Source: Camelus bactrianus
Taxonomy: Eukaryota > Chordata > Mammalia > Artiodactyla > Camelidae
Direction of reading: 5' to 3'
Assembly: GCF_048773025.1 (NCBI RefSeq)
Contig: NC_133545.1
Location: forward strand, 79,322,001-79,386,000
DNA length: 64,000 nt
Below, one piece after another: positions 45,975 to 58,239 of the stretch (positions are counted from its first letter, which is position 1; each line of letters opens with the position of its first letter). Made by a program: the position numbers and the translations under genes. Below the pieces are notes generated by a model that saw only the letters and a program-made list of their open reading frames with translations, did no database searches and was not told the origin of the DNA.

Positions 45975-46440
45975 GGTCTCTGGGCTCTTTAATCAGTAGA
46001 AATTGGTAACAGGCCGGTGGAGAAACTCAGGCAAGGCCTTATTGGGACTCGTGCTACAGCAGGAGGGGGCGAGAACAAGTAACAGGTGCCCTGACTGGCT
46101 CTCCTAGGTGGGCGGGCTGATTCCTTAAATGGAGTGAGGGGTAGGCCCCTACTGTCAGGTCGGGCCTGAAGGGTGGCATAGGCGGTCTGCCCACCCCCTT
46201 GGTGGTGGGGTGGGGGGGAATCATGTGCAGAACCCTGTTTTTGCTCCCGGCGCCTCAAAAGTGGCAGTTGGTTTCTGGCATTTTTGTATCTTACGGTTCG
46301 TAACTTGCCCCAACTGCCTTGCATGCAGTTATCTTTAGTCCCTTGTAGTTTGGTTGTATTCTGTTGCTCGAGGAGACGTTTGTCCAGGTGCAGGCACTCC
46401 AGTAAAGTGTCCTAGGTCCCAGCCTGTCTCGACATCACTC
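45975..46440 (-). mobile_element. ERV LTR (class I-like), fossil
   Basis: Read in reverse: CTCACTCCATTTAAGGAATC, CCAGTCAGGGCACCTGTTAC, then CCCAATAAGGCCTTGCCTGA, a typical end of U3, R and poly(A) signal of a gammaretrovirus-like LTR. Edges are approximate and no duplication was confirmed. No internal genes. Confidence 0.55.
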
Positions 46441-46864
46441 TACATATCTTTATCTTGATTTACACAGACGGTCACTACGTACACTGTCCTGCACCGGGCA
46501 CTGTCCACTTCTGATGCTGGAGAAACCTCCATAGAGGCGCATATACATCTTTCTCTTTTCCTTATTTCTCTCCTTTCCTTCTTGCTTCTCTCCAGCCCTC
46601 TCTTACCTTCTTTCTTCCTACCCAGAAAAATTAAGTCTGGTGTGTTTTTTTCCCCCACTCATACTTTACAGAAAGTGAAGGAGAAAAGTTAGAAAGTGAT
46701 GCAGTTTTTCTTTTTTTTAATTCAGAAAATTCTACTATAGCAACACCTGGGTTTGTTTCTTTAATGTCATTCAAAAACTTTCTGATAACATATGTGATAC
46801 CTTCTCATTGCCACAAAATAAAGCAATGTGGGAACGTTTCATTAACAAGGACTTCTACGCTACT
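46441..46864. other. Unique DNA
   Basis: Pyrimidine-rich patch at 46545-46620. No gene recognised. Confidence 0.4.
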
Positions 46865-47367
46865 TGTTACCAAGTCCAAGCTCATACTGCTCGCCACAGG
46901 GCAGGCCAGCAAATAAGAGATGACTCGTTGGGGCAAGAAATATAGCAACTTTATTTGGAAAGCCAGCACACCCAGAAAATGGGAGACTAGTGTTCCAAAG
47001 AACCATCTTCTAGAGTTAGAATTCAGGCTGCTTTTATACTAAAAGGGAAGGGAGTAAAGTTAGTTGTTGCAAACTTCTTGGTGTCAGAATCCTTTGTTCT
47101 TGCAGTTGTCCATGTAGATCTGTTCAAGGTGTTCCTATAAACTTCCAGTAAGACAAGCATTATTCTCTGTTCTGCAACTTTTTCTCTATGTGAATGGAAA
47201 AGAGGTATACCTTTAGAGGTCAGGGCCTTGAAAATGGGCTATCCTGTATACTTCAGACTATAGGCAACATTCTTTTAGTTATTAACTTGTAGCAAAAGCA
47301 ACAATACAAACGTTGAAGCAAAAGAAACAGATCCAATATGAAATCAGATCTGTTCTTCCCTATGACA
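46865..47367 (-). mobile_element. Solo LTR, same family as 29910-30427, fossil
   Basis: Reversed it runs TGTCATAGGG ... TTGGTAACA, with TATAAAAG near 47036 and the poly(A) signal in CCAAATAAAGTTGC. It aligns over its length with the LTR at 29910-30427 but with many differences. Flanks tact / cttact do not give a clean duplication. No retroviral genes beside it. Confidence 0.75.
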
Positions 47368-47590
47368 CTTACTGTGTGCCAAGCTCTGTTCTAGGTGCTT
47401 TAAATATTTTAACTTCTCATTTTATTTAATTCTTCTAACAAGTCTGTGTGTTAGGTATTAGAAATCCATTTGACAAATAAGGAGACTGAGGCACAAGGAG
47501 ATTATGTGAATTTCATAGTTGCAAGCAGTGGTGGTGGACTTCAGATCCAGCCTGACTCCAGAGCCCAACCTCTCAGCTACCGTGTTCTGT
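47368..47590 (-). repeat. MIR, antisense
   Basis: cttactgtgtgccaagctct, gttctaggtgctttaaatat, aaataaggagactgaggcac and agcctgactccagagcccaa follow the reversed MIR order closely. It abuts the LTR. Confidence 0.85.
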
Positions 47591-47889
47591 GGCCTGTCCC
47601 CAGACTTAAATGACACTAGAGTCACTTTGAAACTTCATCAAACCACTTTGAAAGGTGACCGCAGTGACCTTCTGGAGACCATACTTTCATGATCCTTTTG
47701 TACATATATTTATGAACATAGACAATTTTTACATACGTAAACCACACAAACACGCAATACATACAGGTATGAAGTCAAAGTATGGGGCTGTATTTTATAT
47801 ATCCTCCGCTAGCATTCCTAGTTTAACAGCTTCAGGAATTCCTCCAAGTCAACTAGTGAAACTCTGGCTGATTCTTAACTGCAAGATAT
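47591..47889. other. Unique DNA
   Basis: No gene or repeat recognised. Confidence 0.4.
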
Positions 47890-49010
47890 GCCTTGATTAG
47901 ATACACCTCAGTTTATATAACCATTCTCTCCTTAATGTGTATTCACTTTGTTTCTGGGAGTTTTAGTACAGTGAAGAATGCTGAAGCAAACATCTGAGTA
48001 CATGTTTCTTTTTGCATTGCTATTTTTATAGCTAAAGATTAGATTTCGTGGTTTTAGATTGCTTTTTATTTTCTGTAACAGATTTTGCTAGATTGATTTA
48101 ACAAAAAGTTAAAACAATTCACATGTGAATCAGTGAATGAGCACCCACTTTTCCTGATGGTAACAGTAGGTGAAATTCCTTTTTCCTTTTGAATGTTTGC
48201 CAATGTCATTGGTGTACAGGAGTACTTCATAATTACTTTTATCTACTTTCCCCTGACTCCTAGGAAGCATAAAGACCTTTTGTTGTTGGTCTTGGAAGCC
48301 ATTTGGAATTGCTCTTCTGTGACCTGCCTATTTCTAACCTCTGTCCATTTTTCTATTGAGTTGTCTTTTTAAAGATGTGTTTATAATTTGTTACAGTTGT
48401 ATGTATGTAACCTATTCTTTAGCTGTTACATCCATTGCAAATGTTTTTTGTAATTATTGTTTATGTGACAAAATAATAGAAATGTTGTATATTAGTTATA
48501 CTTTTTAAATGTCTTAATATTTGTAAAATCAAATATGACTAATTTTTTCATAGCTTATGAATTTCCTTCCTCCCCAGCCTCTAGCTTGCATCTGTGGTCT
48601 CCTATACTTTCTTTTAAAATGTATCATTTTATTCTTTACCTTTAAGATTTTACTCCATCTAGAATTTATTTTTGTATGAGAGACAGGAGTCTCATTTATT
48701 CTTTCCCAATGCATAGCCAATTTTGCCAGTATTATTTATTAAATAAAACACTGTTCCCTACTGAATTATAAAATATTTTCCTATATTAAATTCCCGAAGG
48801 CAATGGAATCCATTGTAGGGGACCCTATTCTAGATAGCTCCCACTTGTCTTTTTGCTTATTTCTATGCTAACATTATACTGCTTTTATTACAGAGGCTTC
48901 ACCTGTTTTAATATCTTATAAGGCTTTCTTTTTCAAAAATTTCTTGACTGTTCTTGAACATTTATTTTTTCCATGTGAACTTTAAATTCATTTAATCAAA
49001 ACAACAACAA
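47890..49010 (-). mobile_element. Old L1 / HAL1-like fragment, antisense
   Basis: gtgaagaatgctgaagcaaa, gattgatttaacaaaaagtt, atttctaacctctgtccatt and tctagaatttatttttgtat fit reversed L1 ORF2 C-terminus. The minus frame 48529-48720 contains SHTKINSRWSKILKVK, the L1 TPYTKINSRW motif. Heavily diverged, inactive. Confidence 0.75.
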
Positions 49011-50490
49011 CAAAAAACCGTACAGACCACAGTTCTAATTTGGATCGCAGTGTTTTCTGCATGAATGGGACAGTTCACATTTTCATGATATTAAACTTGC
49101 TCATTTGGGAATGTGGTGCAGCTTTCTGTTTGTACATGCTTTATTTTATACCCTTATATGGAGCTGTCCTCTATATGCTCTCATATGAAGCCATGAAGGG
49201 TAGGCTTGTCAGAACTCTTTCCATCAGATTAACCCTGCAAAAGGCGGAACTCTCCACGTACTTTCTGCATCTGCCACGTGATGTCCCTAATGGCATGACT
49301 TAGCTGATCTCATCCAAGACCCTCTTGCCTCTTCTAAGACACTTTTATCCACTCTCATCTTTCGTTGTCTCTGAGTATGGCTCCCTTCCTGGCACATTCT
49401 AATCCTTAGGACTCATTCAGATCTCTCCTGGTCCTTGTCTTACAGCCACCACCCTGCACTCTTTCACAGCTCCCTCTAGTGTGTTCTGTAAAGCCCTGCA
49501 GGCGCTCAGACATCCACTCTTCCCAGGAAGTCCGTCAGGAGCCACAGCATTGTCCGAGTGAGCCGCTTTCAGTGGTCCCTACCCACATCCACAGGGAGCT
49601 TGGAGAGTGGAATGGCTCTGACCCTGCAGACCTTCAGAGGGATCCCCACATTTGCACATTATCCCTGCTGTTGTCCCACAGTGTTCTCTGGGAAGTTCTT
49701 ATCTGGATCTCTGGCATCCTGTTTACTGAGCTGCCACAGGATCCTTCAGCTGTCATTCACTGATTCTGGGGGCTTGAGCATTTGTCCCCCAACTTTTCAG
49801 AACCTAATGCATTATATTCTGAGACTATGTCTGTTTTCACTAACACATAGAACTTTGTCCTCTTGTCAGTCCGCTTCAATTTTGTATCCTGTCACTTGAT
49901 AAGTGACTCAAATTAAACTAAGAATGTCCTTTTTCTCTGTGCACCGTTTCTCTACAAAGAGGAGAACGGTCTGCAGTAGTGTCATGTTTTCTGAGACACA
50001 CATAGCTGATGGTCCAAATGGTCCTTGAATCCAGTGGCCATATGGTCAGGATCCCTGTGTAGTACATCAAGGACCTATGATCACAATCTCTCGATACTCC
50101 CAGATTCCACCCTACCCCAATTTTTGAAAATAAAAAAGTTCAGTCCCACCAGGGTCCATCAGTCTCATCCTGGAGGCCAGCATGGATTTGGTTTATATCT
50201 CCAGTGTGTTCCGAAGAGTCTGCAGATTGTTAAGATGTAGACAGATGGATACACTCACCCAAAAAGTAAGCAACTTTCAAAGGAGACAGAGTTACAAACA
50301 GCAGTGGCCCCGTCCCATTAAGAGTCAATTCTTTGTTGTCCTTAAAAACAACAAAAAAAAGTCGATCTTAATTCTGGACCGGTTGGCCAGTTTCCTCCCC
50401 CCAGTATTATCTGTTCATTTTATGGAGTACAGGATGCTTTTTTCCCCATGTCTAAATGCATTTTCTGTTGAAAAAGCTTATAACCATGGC
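49011..50490. other. Unique DNA
   Basis: Several short open frames (49479-49899) without recognised domains. A stretch near 49300-49420 is weakly L2-like. No gene supported. Confidence 0.4.
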
Positions 50491-50650
50491 ACAACATTGA
50501 TCATCTTGGGCAAGATACTCAGCTCCTGCTGCCCCCGTTCCCTCATCTCTAAAATTGGGATAAAAATAGTACTTCTTTGATAAAACTGTGTGGAGGGTTA
50601 AAATAGTATATATTAAACCTTGGGAAAAGTGCCAGAATCATGGTCAGTGC
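50491..50650 (+). repeat. MIR, sense
   Basis: atcttgggcaagatactcag, ctcatctctaaaattgggat, aaaaatagtacttctttgat and gtgtggagggttaaaatagt follow the MIR core in order. Confidence 0.8.
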
Positions 50651-51355
50651 CGTGTAAATGTGTGTTAGCATCACCCTGATCGTTACTGAGTTTCACTCCC
50701 TGTTCTGTCTGCTCAAGGTGGAATTCTTGACTTTGTCAGCCTCCTAACCTTGGCTTTAATCCACCTCTGTGACCGTTGCCAGGATGCTGCTTTTGTGGTC
50801 TTTCTGGGATCCTCTGGGAATGGACAGAAAAGAAAGATCAGTCTGCTTGTAAAAGCTGGGAACACTCTTGGGTTCCTCATGCGGTTGGTCCTTCATGTGC
50901 AGAAGAGTAAGCACTGCAACATGTAAAGCCTATCTCAGAGGAAGGGCCTTACACCCAAAGTTTACGTAGACTAAGCCCCTGTCTGCATTGTCGTGCCATC
51001 TTCTCAACCACCTCCCTGCCTCCTTGTTACCACAATAACGCATATTCAATAATATAATTTTAGCTTTTAGTGAGAGAGGCTTTTAAGCAAGAGAGGAAGG
51101 CCATGGAGGCTTTTGATGTTCCTTTTCAGAAGCAATGTTCTTAATGTTCTTCCTGTGGGCTCCTAGCATCTTATCCTGCAGAGTTATAACAATTCCAGGT
51201 GCGGCACAGTGTACAGTAGGCCACTGAAATCCACAACTCTCTGGACATTGTGTTTTATTTTGTTGTGTGGCCAAAGTAAAACAATACAGACCTTGAAATA
51301 AAATAAGCACCCAGATGACTTAACTCTAACTTAGGGGGTGAATTCTGTCATACTA
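50651..51355. other. Unique DNA
   Basis: Nothing recognised. Confidence 0.4.
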
Positions 51356-53060
51356 CATGCTGATCATTCATTTGTTTATGATTATACACCCACACTTTAA
51401 ACATGTTATTGAATGCCTGCTCCATGGGTGTCCTAGACTGGACACCAGTGACATACTGGAGCGGTAACAAGGGTAGTTCTGTGAGGGAGGTGGTGAAGAG
51501 CCCAGTGGGACCCCTAAAGATTTACTGAATAATCCCGCTAATTAATAAGTGCAAACATTTGAATTTAGGTAAGTGCTCCAGTGAAAAGGAATCGAACATA
51601 GAAAGCTGACTTAGACTCATGGGACATGGAAGGTTTCTCTGAGGAAGAGACATTTGACATAAAAAATGTCTGCAGTTACCTAAGGCAGTAGAAGAACATT
51701 CCAGGCAGCTAGATGGAGATGTGCAGAGGTCCTGTGGTGGGACAGAAGATGGCCAAGAAAAGATGCCTGAGGCATCCACGAGAGAGGGATCACTGGCAGA
51801 ATACAAGATGTGGCTGGGGGTGAGGAGGGAAGAGCCTGGTTTGGTCTTGGGCATAAGATGTCTGAAGATCCTTCGAGATATAACAATGAATGATATTAAA
51901 TAGGCTGTTGGATATATGGATCTGGTACTCAAGGAAATGTGTGCAGCTAAGATACAATTGGAGGTAAATAGCTTAGCAATAGCAGTTAAAACTAATGATC
52001 TCAGATGGAGTTGCCTAGAAACAAAGCATCTATTAAAAAAAACCAAATACCTAGGCCTTGGCAAGCTTTGAATCTAACGCTGAGTAAAAGATGTGTCCAC
52101 AAAGTAGGCTGAGAAGGGGCAGGAAGGGAAACCAGGAGGAGTTGCAAGAAACTGGGAGTGGTTAATAGCATTCAAGAACACTGCTGAATTGTGCAGTAAG
52201 GTAAGGTCTGAGCAGTGCCCGCTGTTTGAGGACAGGGAAGTCGTTGTTGACCTTATCAGAGCTGATTCAGAGGAGTGATTGGGGGATGGGGGAGAGCAAG
52301 GGACCAGAACACCCAGCCTGGAATAGATTGAGGAAAGGCTGGGAATTAGAACGCAGAGACGGAAAATACAGAAGTCGGGTTGTGAAAGAAAATAGCGATA
52401 CATGGCGCAACAGTATGGTGGTGGGATTAAATGAGATTGCGAGGTTTGGTTTGGTTTTTCCTTTTCAATTGTGAAAAATCCATATATACAGAAGTGCCTA
52501 TGTAATATGTGTGTATGTCTATACACCTACACACATACAGAGTTTAAAGCATAAAATAAACAAATGCATATGGACTCACAGTGAACTTCAGGAGAAGAGC
52601 ATTACCAGAATTTTAGACTTCCCTGTGATACCTCCCCAGTCACATCCTGCTGAAGAAAGGTTGTTTTTCAAAGAGACTTAAGCATATTTAAATGGTGTTG
52701 GGAAGGGTCTAGTTTGGAAGGACTGGTTGAATATACAGAAAGAGAGAAGGGATATTTGATAGGAGTGATCATGATAGCAGAAGCAAATAGGGTCCAAGGC
52801 ACAGGAGAAGGTGGGTGCTGTATCCAGGAAGAGGGACATCTGTGATGATGGGTGCAGATGTGGGTAGGTTGTATAGGTTTACTATCAGGAAGTTGAAGGA
52901 GCACCTGCTGATGGCTTCACAGTTCTCAGTAAAATGGGAAATGGTCTCATTTGCTGAAAACCAAAAGATTTCAAGAAAGGATAAGGCATGATTTTAAAGA
53001 GCCATTTTTGAGAGCAAGAGAATGAGTTGATCGGAGAAATAGTACTGCTGGTCAGCGTTG
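51356..53060 (-). repeat. Long ancient L2-type LINE sequence
   Basis: Text such as acattccaggcagctagatg, gatgtgcagaggtcctgtgg, gctgttggatatatggatct and tcagaggagtgattggggga follows the same antisense L2-like repeat seen at 1-620, over more than 1 kb. The part 52480-52660 is less clear. The 180-codon and 150-codon open frames on the minus strand here are shadows of this repeat or chance. Confidence 0.5.
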
Positions 53061-53281
53061 AGGGTGTATTCGAGGCTGATTACCATGTATTTTAAATATG
53101 TGCTCTGTTATTTTTCTCCAGGAGTATTTGGTCGTTAGAATGTAGGTGCAAAACAACCCAGAATCTCCCCCTCTCCTATAGTGGACACTTTTTTTTGTTT
53201 ATCCTTTTTTTTAATTGAAGTATAGCTCATTTACTATGTTGTGTTAGTTTCTTGTATACGCAAAGTAATCCAATTATACAT

Positions 53282-53282
<1 letters not shown>

Positions 53283-53313
<31 letters not shown>
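53283..53313. repeat. CA microsatellite in L1 3' UTR
   Basis: acacacacacacacacac followed by an atatacacacacac extension, lying in the reversed L1 3' UTR. Confidence 0.9.
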
Positions 53314-53314
<1 letters not shown>

Positions 53315-53539
53315 TTTTTAGTTATTTTCCATTATAGGTTATTACAAAATACTGGATACAGTTCCCTGTGCTATATGGCAGGTTCTTGCTGTTTATCTGT
53401 TTTGTATATAGTAGTGTGTATATGTTAATCCCAAACTCCTAATTTATCCCTCTCTACCCTCCCATCTGGTAACTATAGTTTGTTTTCTATGTCTATGAGT
53501 CTGTTTCTGGTTGGTAAATAAGTTCATTTGTGTCATTTT

Positions 53540-56500
53540 TTAAAAGATTCTGTATATAAGTGATATCATATGATATTCTCCTTTCTCTGTATGACTTGCT
53601 TCAGTTAGTATGATAATCCCTGGGTCCATCCATGTTGCTGCAAATGGCATTACTTTATTTTTTATGGCTGAGTAGTATTCCATTATGTGAATATATTTAT
53701 ATATACTGGATCATCTTTATCCATTCATCTGTCCGTGGACATTTAGGTTGCTTCTGTGTCTTGGCTATGGTAAATAGTGCTGCTGTGAACATTGGGGTGC
53801 ATGTATCTTTTTGAGTTATAATTTGATCCAGATACATACCCAGAAATGGGATTGCTGGGTCATATGGTAACACTGTTTTTAAGGAGCCTCCATACTATTC
53901 TCCATAGTGGCTTCACCAAATTACATTCCCACCAACAGTGCAGGAGGCTTCCTTTTTCTCTACACCCTCTCCAGCAGTTATTATTTTTAATGGTCATTCT
54001 GAGTCGTGTGGATTTGGATTTCTCTAATAATTAGCAGTATTGAGCATCTTTTCATGTGCCTGTTGGCCATCTGTATGTTGTCTTTGGACAAATGGCTATT
54101 TAGGTCTTCTGTCCATTTTTTGGTTGGGTTTTTTTTTTTTTATGTTAAACTGTATAAGCTGTTGGTATATTTTGGAGATTAATCCCTTGTCGGTCGCATC
54201 GTCTGCAGATATTTTCTTCCTTTCTGTAGGTTGTCTTTTTGTTTTGTTTATGGTTTCCTTTGCTGTGCAAAAGCTTTCAAGTTTAATTGGGTCCCATTTG
54301 CTTATTTTTGCTTTTTGTTTCTGTTACTCTAGGAAATGGATCCAAAAAAAATATTGCTGCAATTTACGTCAAAGAGTGTTCTCCTATTGTTTTCCTCTAG
54401 GAGTTTTATAGTAGCCAGTCTTACATTTAGGTCTTTAATCCATTTTGACTGTTTTTTACATGGAGTTAGATAATTTTATTCTTTTACATGTAGCTGTCCA
54501 GTTTTCCCAGCACCACTTGTCCTAATTGTGTGTTCTTACCTCCTTTGTCATAAATTAATTGATCATAAGTGTATGGGTTTATTTCTAGGCTCTCTATCCT
54601 ATTTCATTGATCTGCATGTCTGTTTTTGTGCCAGTACCATACTGTTTTGATTATTGTATCTGGAATAGTCTGAAGCCAGGGAGTGTGATTCCTCCAGCTC
54701 TGTTCTTCTCTCTTAAGATTATTTTGGCTATTTGCGGTCTTTTGTGTTTCCATACAAATTTTAGAATTATTTCTTCTACTTCTGTGAAAAATGCTATCAG
54801 TATTTTGATAGGGATTGCATTCAATCTGTAGAGTGCCTTGGGTAGTATGGTCATTTTAACGGTATTGATATTTCCAATGCAAGAACCCAGTATATCTTTC
54901 CATCAATTTGTGTCATCTTCAGTTTCTTTCATTAGTACCTTAGTTTTCTCAGTACAGATCCTTTGCCTCCTTAGGTGGGTTTATTCCTAGCTATTTTATT
55001 CTTTCTGATGCAATTGTAAATGGTATTGTTTCCTTAATTTCTCTGATAGATTTTTGTTAGTGTATAGAAATGCAGCAGATTTCTGTATATTACTTTTGTA
55101 TCCTGCGACTTTATTGAATTCATTGATGAGCTGTAGCTTTCTGGTGGCGCCTTCAGGATTCTCTATATAAAGTATCCTAGAGATACTGTGACAGTTTTAC
55201 TTCTTCCTTTCCAATCTGGATTCCTTTTATTTCTTCTCTGATTGCTGTGGCTAGGACTTCAAAACTATGTTGAATGAAAGTAGCATGAGTGGTCATTCTT
55301 TCCTTGTCCCTGATCTCAGAGGAAATGCTTTCATCTTTTCACCAATAAGTATGTTAGCTGTGGGTTTGTCATAGACAGCCTTTATTATGTTGAGGTATGT
55401 TCCCTTTATGCCCACTTTCTGGGAACCCTTTTGTTATAAATGAATGTAGAATTTCATAAAAGCCTTTTCTGTATCTATTGAGATGATCATATGGTTTTTA
55501 TTCTTCAATTTGTCGATGTGATGTATCACATGGATTGATTTACAGATACTGAAAAATCTTTGCATCCCTGGAGTAAATCCCACTTGATTACAGTGTATGG
55601 CCCTTTTAAGGTACTGTTGGATTAGGTTTGCTAGTATTTTGTTGAGTTTTGCATTTATCAGTGATACTGGCCTGTAATTTTCTTTTTTTGTGATGTCTTT
55701 GCCTGGTTTTGGTTTCAGGGTGATGCTGGCCTCAAAATGAAATTGGAAGTGTTCCTTCTTCTGAAATTTTTTGGAATAGTTTGAGAAGGATAGGTGTTAA
55801 CTCTTCTCTAAATGTTTGGTAGCATTTACTTGAGAAGCCATCTGGTCCTGGGCTTTTGTTTGCTGGGAGTTTTAAAATTACTGATTCAATTTCAGTACTG
55901 GTAATTGGTCTGTTCACATTTTCTGTTTCTTCCTGGTTGATTTTACCTTTCTAATAATTTTTCCATTTCTTCTAGATCATCCATTTTATTGACATATAGT
56001 TGTTCATAGCAATCTCTTGTAATCCTTTGTATTTCTGTGGTGTTTGTAGTAACTTCTTTTTCATTTCTGATTTTATTGGTTTGGGCTCTCTTTTCTTGAT
56101 GAGTCTGGCTAAAGGTTTATCAATTTTGTTCATCTTTTCAAAGAGCCATCTTTTAGTTTCATTGATCTTTTCTATTGTTTTTTAAGTCTCATTTACTTCT
56201 GCTCTGATCTTTATGATTTGTTTCCTTCTACTAAATTTGGATTTTGTTTTTTCTTCTTTCTCTCATTACTTTAGGTGTATTAAGGTTAGGTTGTTCATTT
56301 GAGATTTTTCTTGTTTCCTGAGGTAAACTTGTATGGCTGTAAGCTTTTCTCTGAAAACTGCTTTTGCTGTGTCCCAGAGGTTTTGGATCATTGTATTTTC
56401 ATTTTCACTTGTCTCAAAGTATTTTTTATTTCCTCTTTGATTTCCAGTGATCCATTGGTTGTTTCGTAGCATATTGTTTAGCCTCAGTGTCTTTTTGATT

Positions 56501-56980
56501 TTTGCAGTTTATTATTCTTACAGTTGATTTCTAGTCTCATAGCGTACTGATGGGAAACGATGCTTAGGTGCTCCTGTGCTGGGTGCATATATATTTATAA
56601 TTATGCTCTCTTCTTGGATTGAGCTGTTGATCGTTATGTAGTTTCCTTCATTGTCTCTTATAGCAGTTTTTATTTTAAAGTCTATTTTGTCTGATATAAG
56701 TATTGCTACTGTGACTTTTCTTCCGATTTCTTTTTGCATGAAACACCTTTTCCTATCCCCTAACTTTCAGTTTGTGTGTGTCTCTAGATCTGAAGTATCT
56801 TATAGGTAGCATATATGTGGGTCTTGTTTATTGTATCTATTCAGCCAGTCTATGTCTTTTGGTTGGAGCACTTAATCCATTTACATTTGAGGTAATTATC
56901 AGTTTGTTCTTATTGCCATTTTGTTAATTGTTTTGGATTTGTTTTTGTAGGTCTTTTTTCTCCTTTCTTCTTTTGCTCTC
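53540..56980 (-). pseudogene. L1 ORF2 (endonuclease-reverse transcriptase), broken
   Basis: Pieces in order from right to left: endonuclease start (near 56880, NVNGL-like text) and GRKVTVAILISDKIDF with IINIYAPSTGAPKHRF (56518-56739); ENTMIQNLWDTAKAVFREKL (56266-56472); RT start [16 protein letters not shown] and [14 protein letters not shown] (55732-55917); [17 protein letters not shown] (54651-54854); and the C-terminal EYYSAIK region near 53660. About 3.4 kb against about 3.8 kb in an intact ORF2, so some segments are deleted, mainly between 55917 and 56266. Stops and frameshifts separate every piece. Confidence 0.9.
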
Positions 56981-57239
56981 TTGTGATTTGATGGCTATCT
57001 TCAGTGTTATATTTGGATTCCTTTTTCTTTCTTGTGTGTATGTATTATAGATTTTTGGTTTGTGGTTACCATGAGATCTGTGTATTAAGTTGCTGATCTC
57101 TTAATTTCAAATGCATTTTTAAAACCCTGCTTTTGTACTCTCCTCCCTTCACAATTACTGTTGATACCGTATTTTACATCTAATTGTTTTGTGTATCCCT
57201 TAACTGCTTATTGTGGACATAGATGATTTTACTGCTTTT

Positions 57240-58231
57240 GTTTTTTGACGTCCCTACTGGCTCTGTGTGTGGATGATTTCCTGCCTTTACCAGTGAGCTT
57301 GTTCATTTCATAATTTTCTTGTTTTTTAATTATGGCTTTTTCTTTTTCAACTAGCAGAGTTCCTTTAACATTTGTTGTATAGCTGGTTTGGTGGCGCTGA
57401 ACTCTTAACAGCTTTTGCTTGTCTGTAAAGCTTTTGATTTCTCCATCAAATCTGAATGAGAGCCTTGCTGGGTAGAATCTTTGGTTGTAGGTTTTTGCCT
57501 TTCATCACTTTAAATATATCGTGCCACTCCCTTCTGGCCTGCAGAGTTTCTTCCTAAAAAACAATCAGCTGATAGCCTTGTGGGAATTCTCTTGTATGTT
57601 ATTTGTTGCTTTTCCCTGGTTGCTTTTGATAGTCTCTCTTTATTTTAAATTTTTGTCCTTTTAATTACAAGGTGTCTTTGTGTGTTCCTATGTGGGTTAA
57701 TCCTGTTTGGGCCTCTCTGCATTTCCTAGACTTGGGTGACTGTTTCCTTTCCCAGGTCAGGGCAGTTTTCAGCCATTATGTCTTCAAATATGTTCTTGGG
57801 CCCCTTCTCTTTCTCTTCTCCTTCCAGGACCCCTATGATGTGAATATTCGTGCACTCGATGTTGTCCCAGAGATCTCATAAACTGTCCTCATTTCTTTTC
57901 ATTCTTCTTTCTGTTCAGTGGCAGTGATTTCCACTACTCTGTCTTCCGGTTCATTGATCTGTTCCTCTGTGTCATTGAGTCTACTGTTGATTCCTTCTAG
58001 TGTGTTTTTCATATCAGTTCTTATATTCTTTATCTCCATTTGGTTGTTCTGTACATTTTCTAACTCTTTGTTAAAAACTTCCAGCTTCTTGCTCTGTGCA
58101 TCCATTCTTCTCCCAAGTTCTTTGATCATCTTGACAAACATTACTCTGAACTCTTTCTCAGATAGATTGCCTGTCTCCACTTTGCTTAGTTCTTCTTCTG
58201 AGATTTTATCTTGTTTGTTTCTCTGGAACAT
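57240..58231 (-). pseudogene. L1 ORF1 (RNA-binding protein), broken
   Basis: ORF1p is the trimeric RNA chaperone of L1. The first 110 residues are open (57899-58231): MFQRNKQDKISEEELSK, then a coiled-coil stretch (KELENVQNNQMEIKNIRT) and a segment rich in E/K. Beyond 57899 the RRM and C-terminal domain are recognisable in other frames: DNIECTNIHIIGVLEGEEKE and ETLQARREWHDIFKVMK are close to the human ORF1p motifs IIGVPEGEE and ETLQARREW. At least one frameshift near 57890 and in-frame stops near 57720 and 57640 destroy it. Length is as expected for ORF1 (about 330 codons). Confidence 0.88.
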
Positions 58232-58239
58232 GTTCCTCT

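Noticed and set aside
29906-47367. One provirus bounded by the two related LTRs
   Set aside because: The LTRs differ too much and no retroviral genes of the family lie between them; the first has its own 4-bp duplication as a solo LTR.
51522-52064. 180-codon minus-strand gene
   Set aside because: It lies in ancient L2-type repeat sequence and shows no protein family features.
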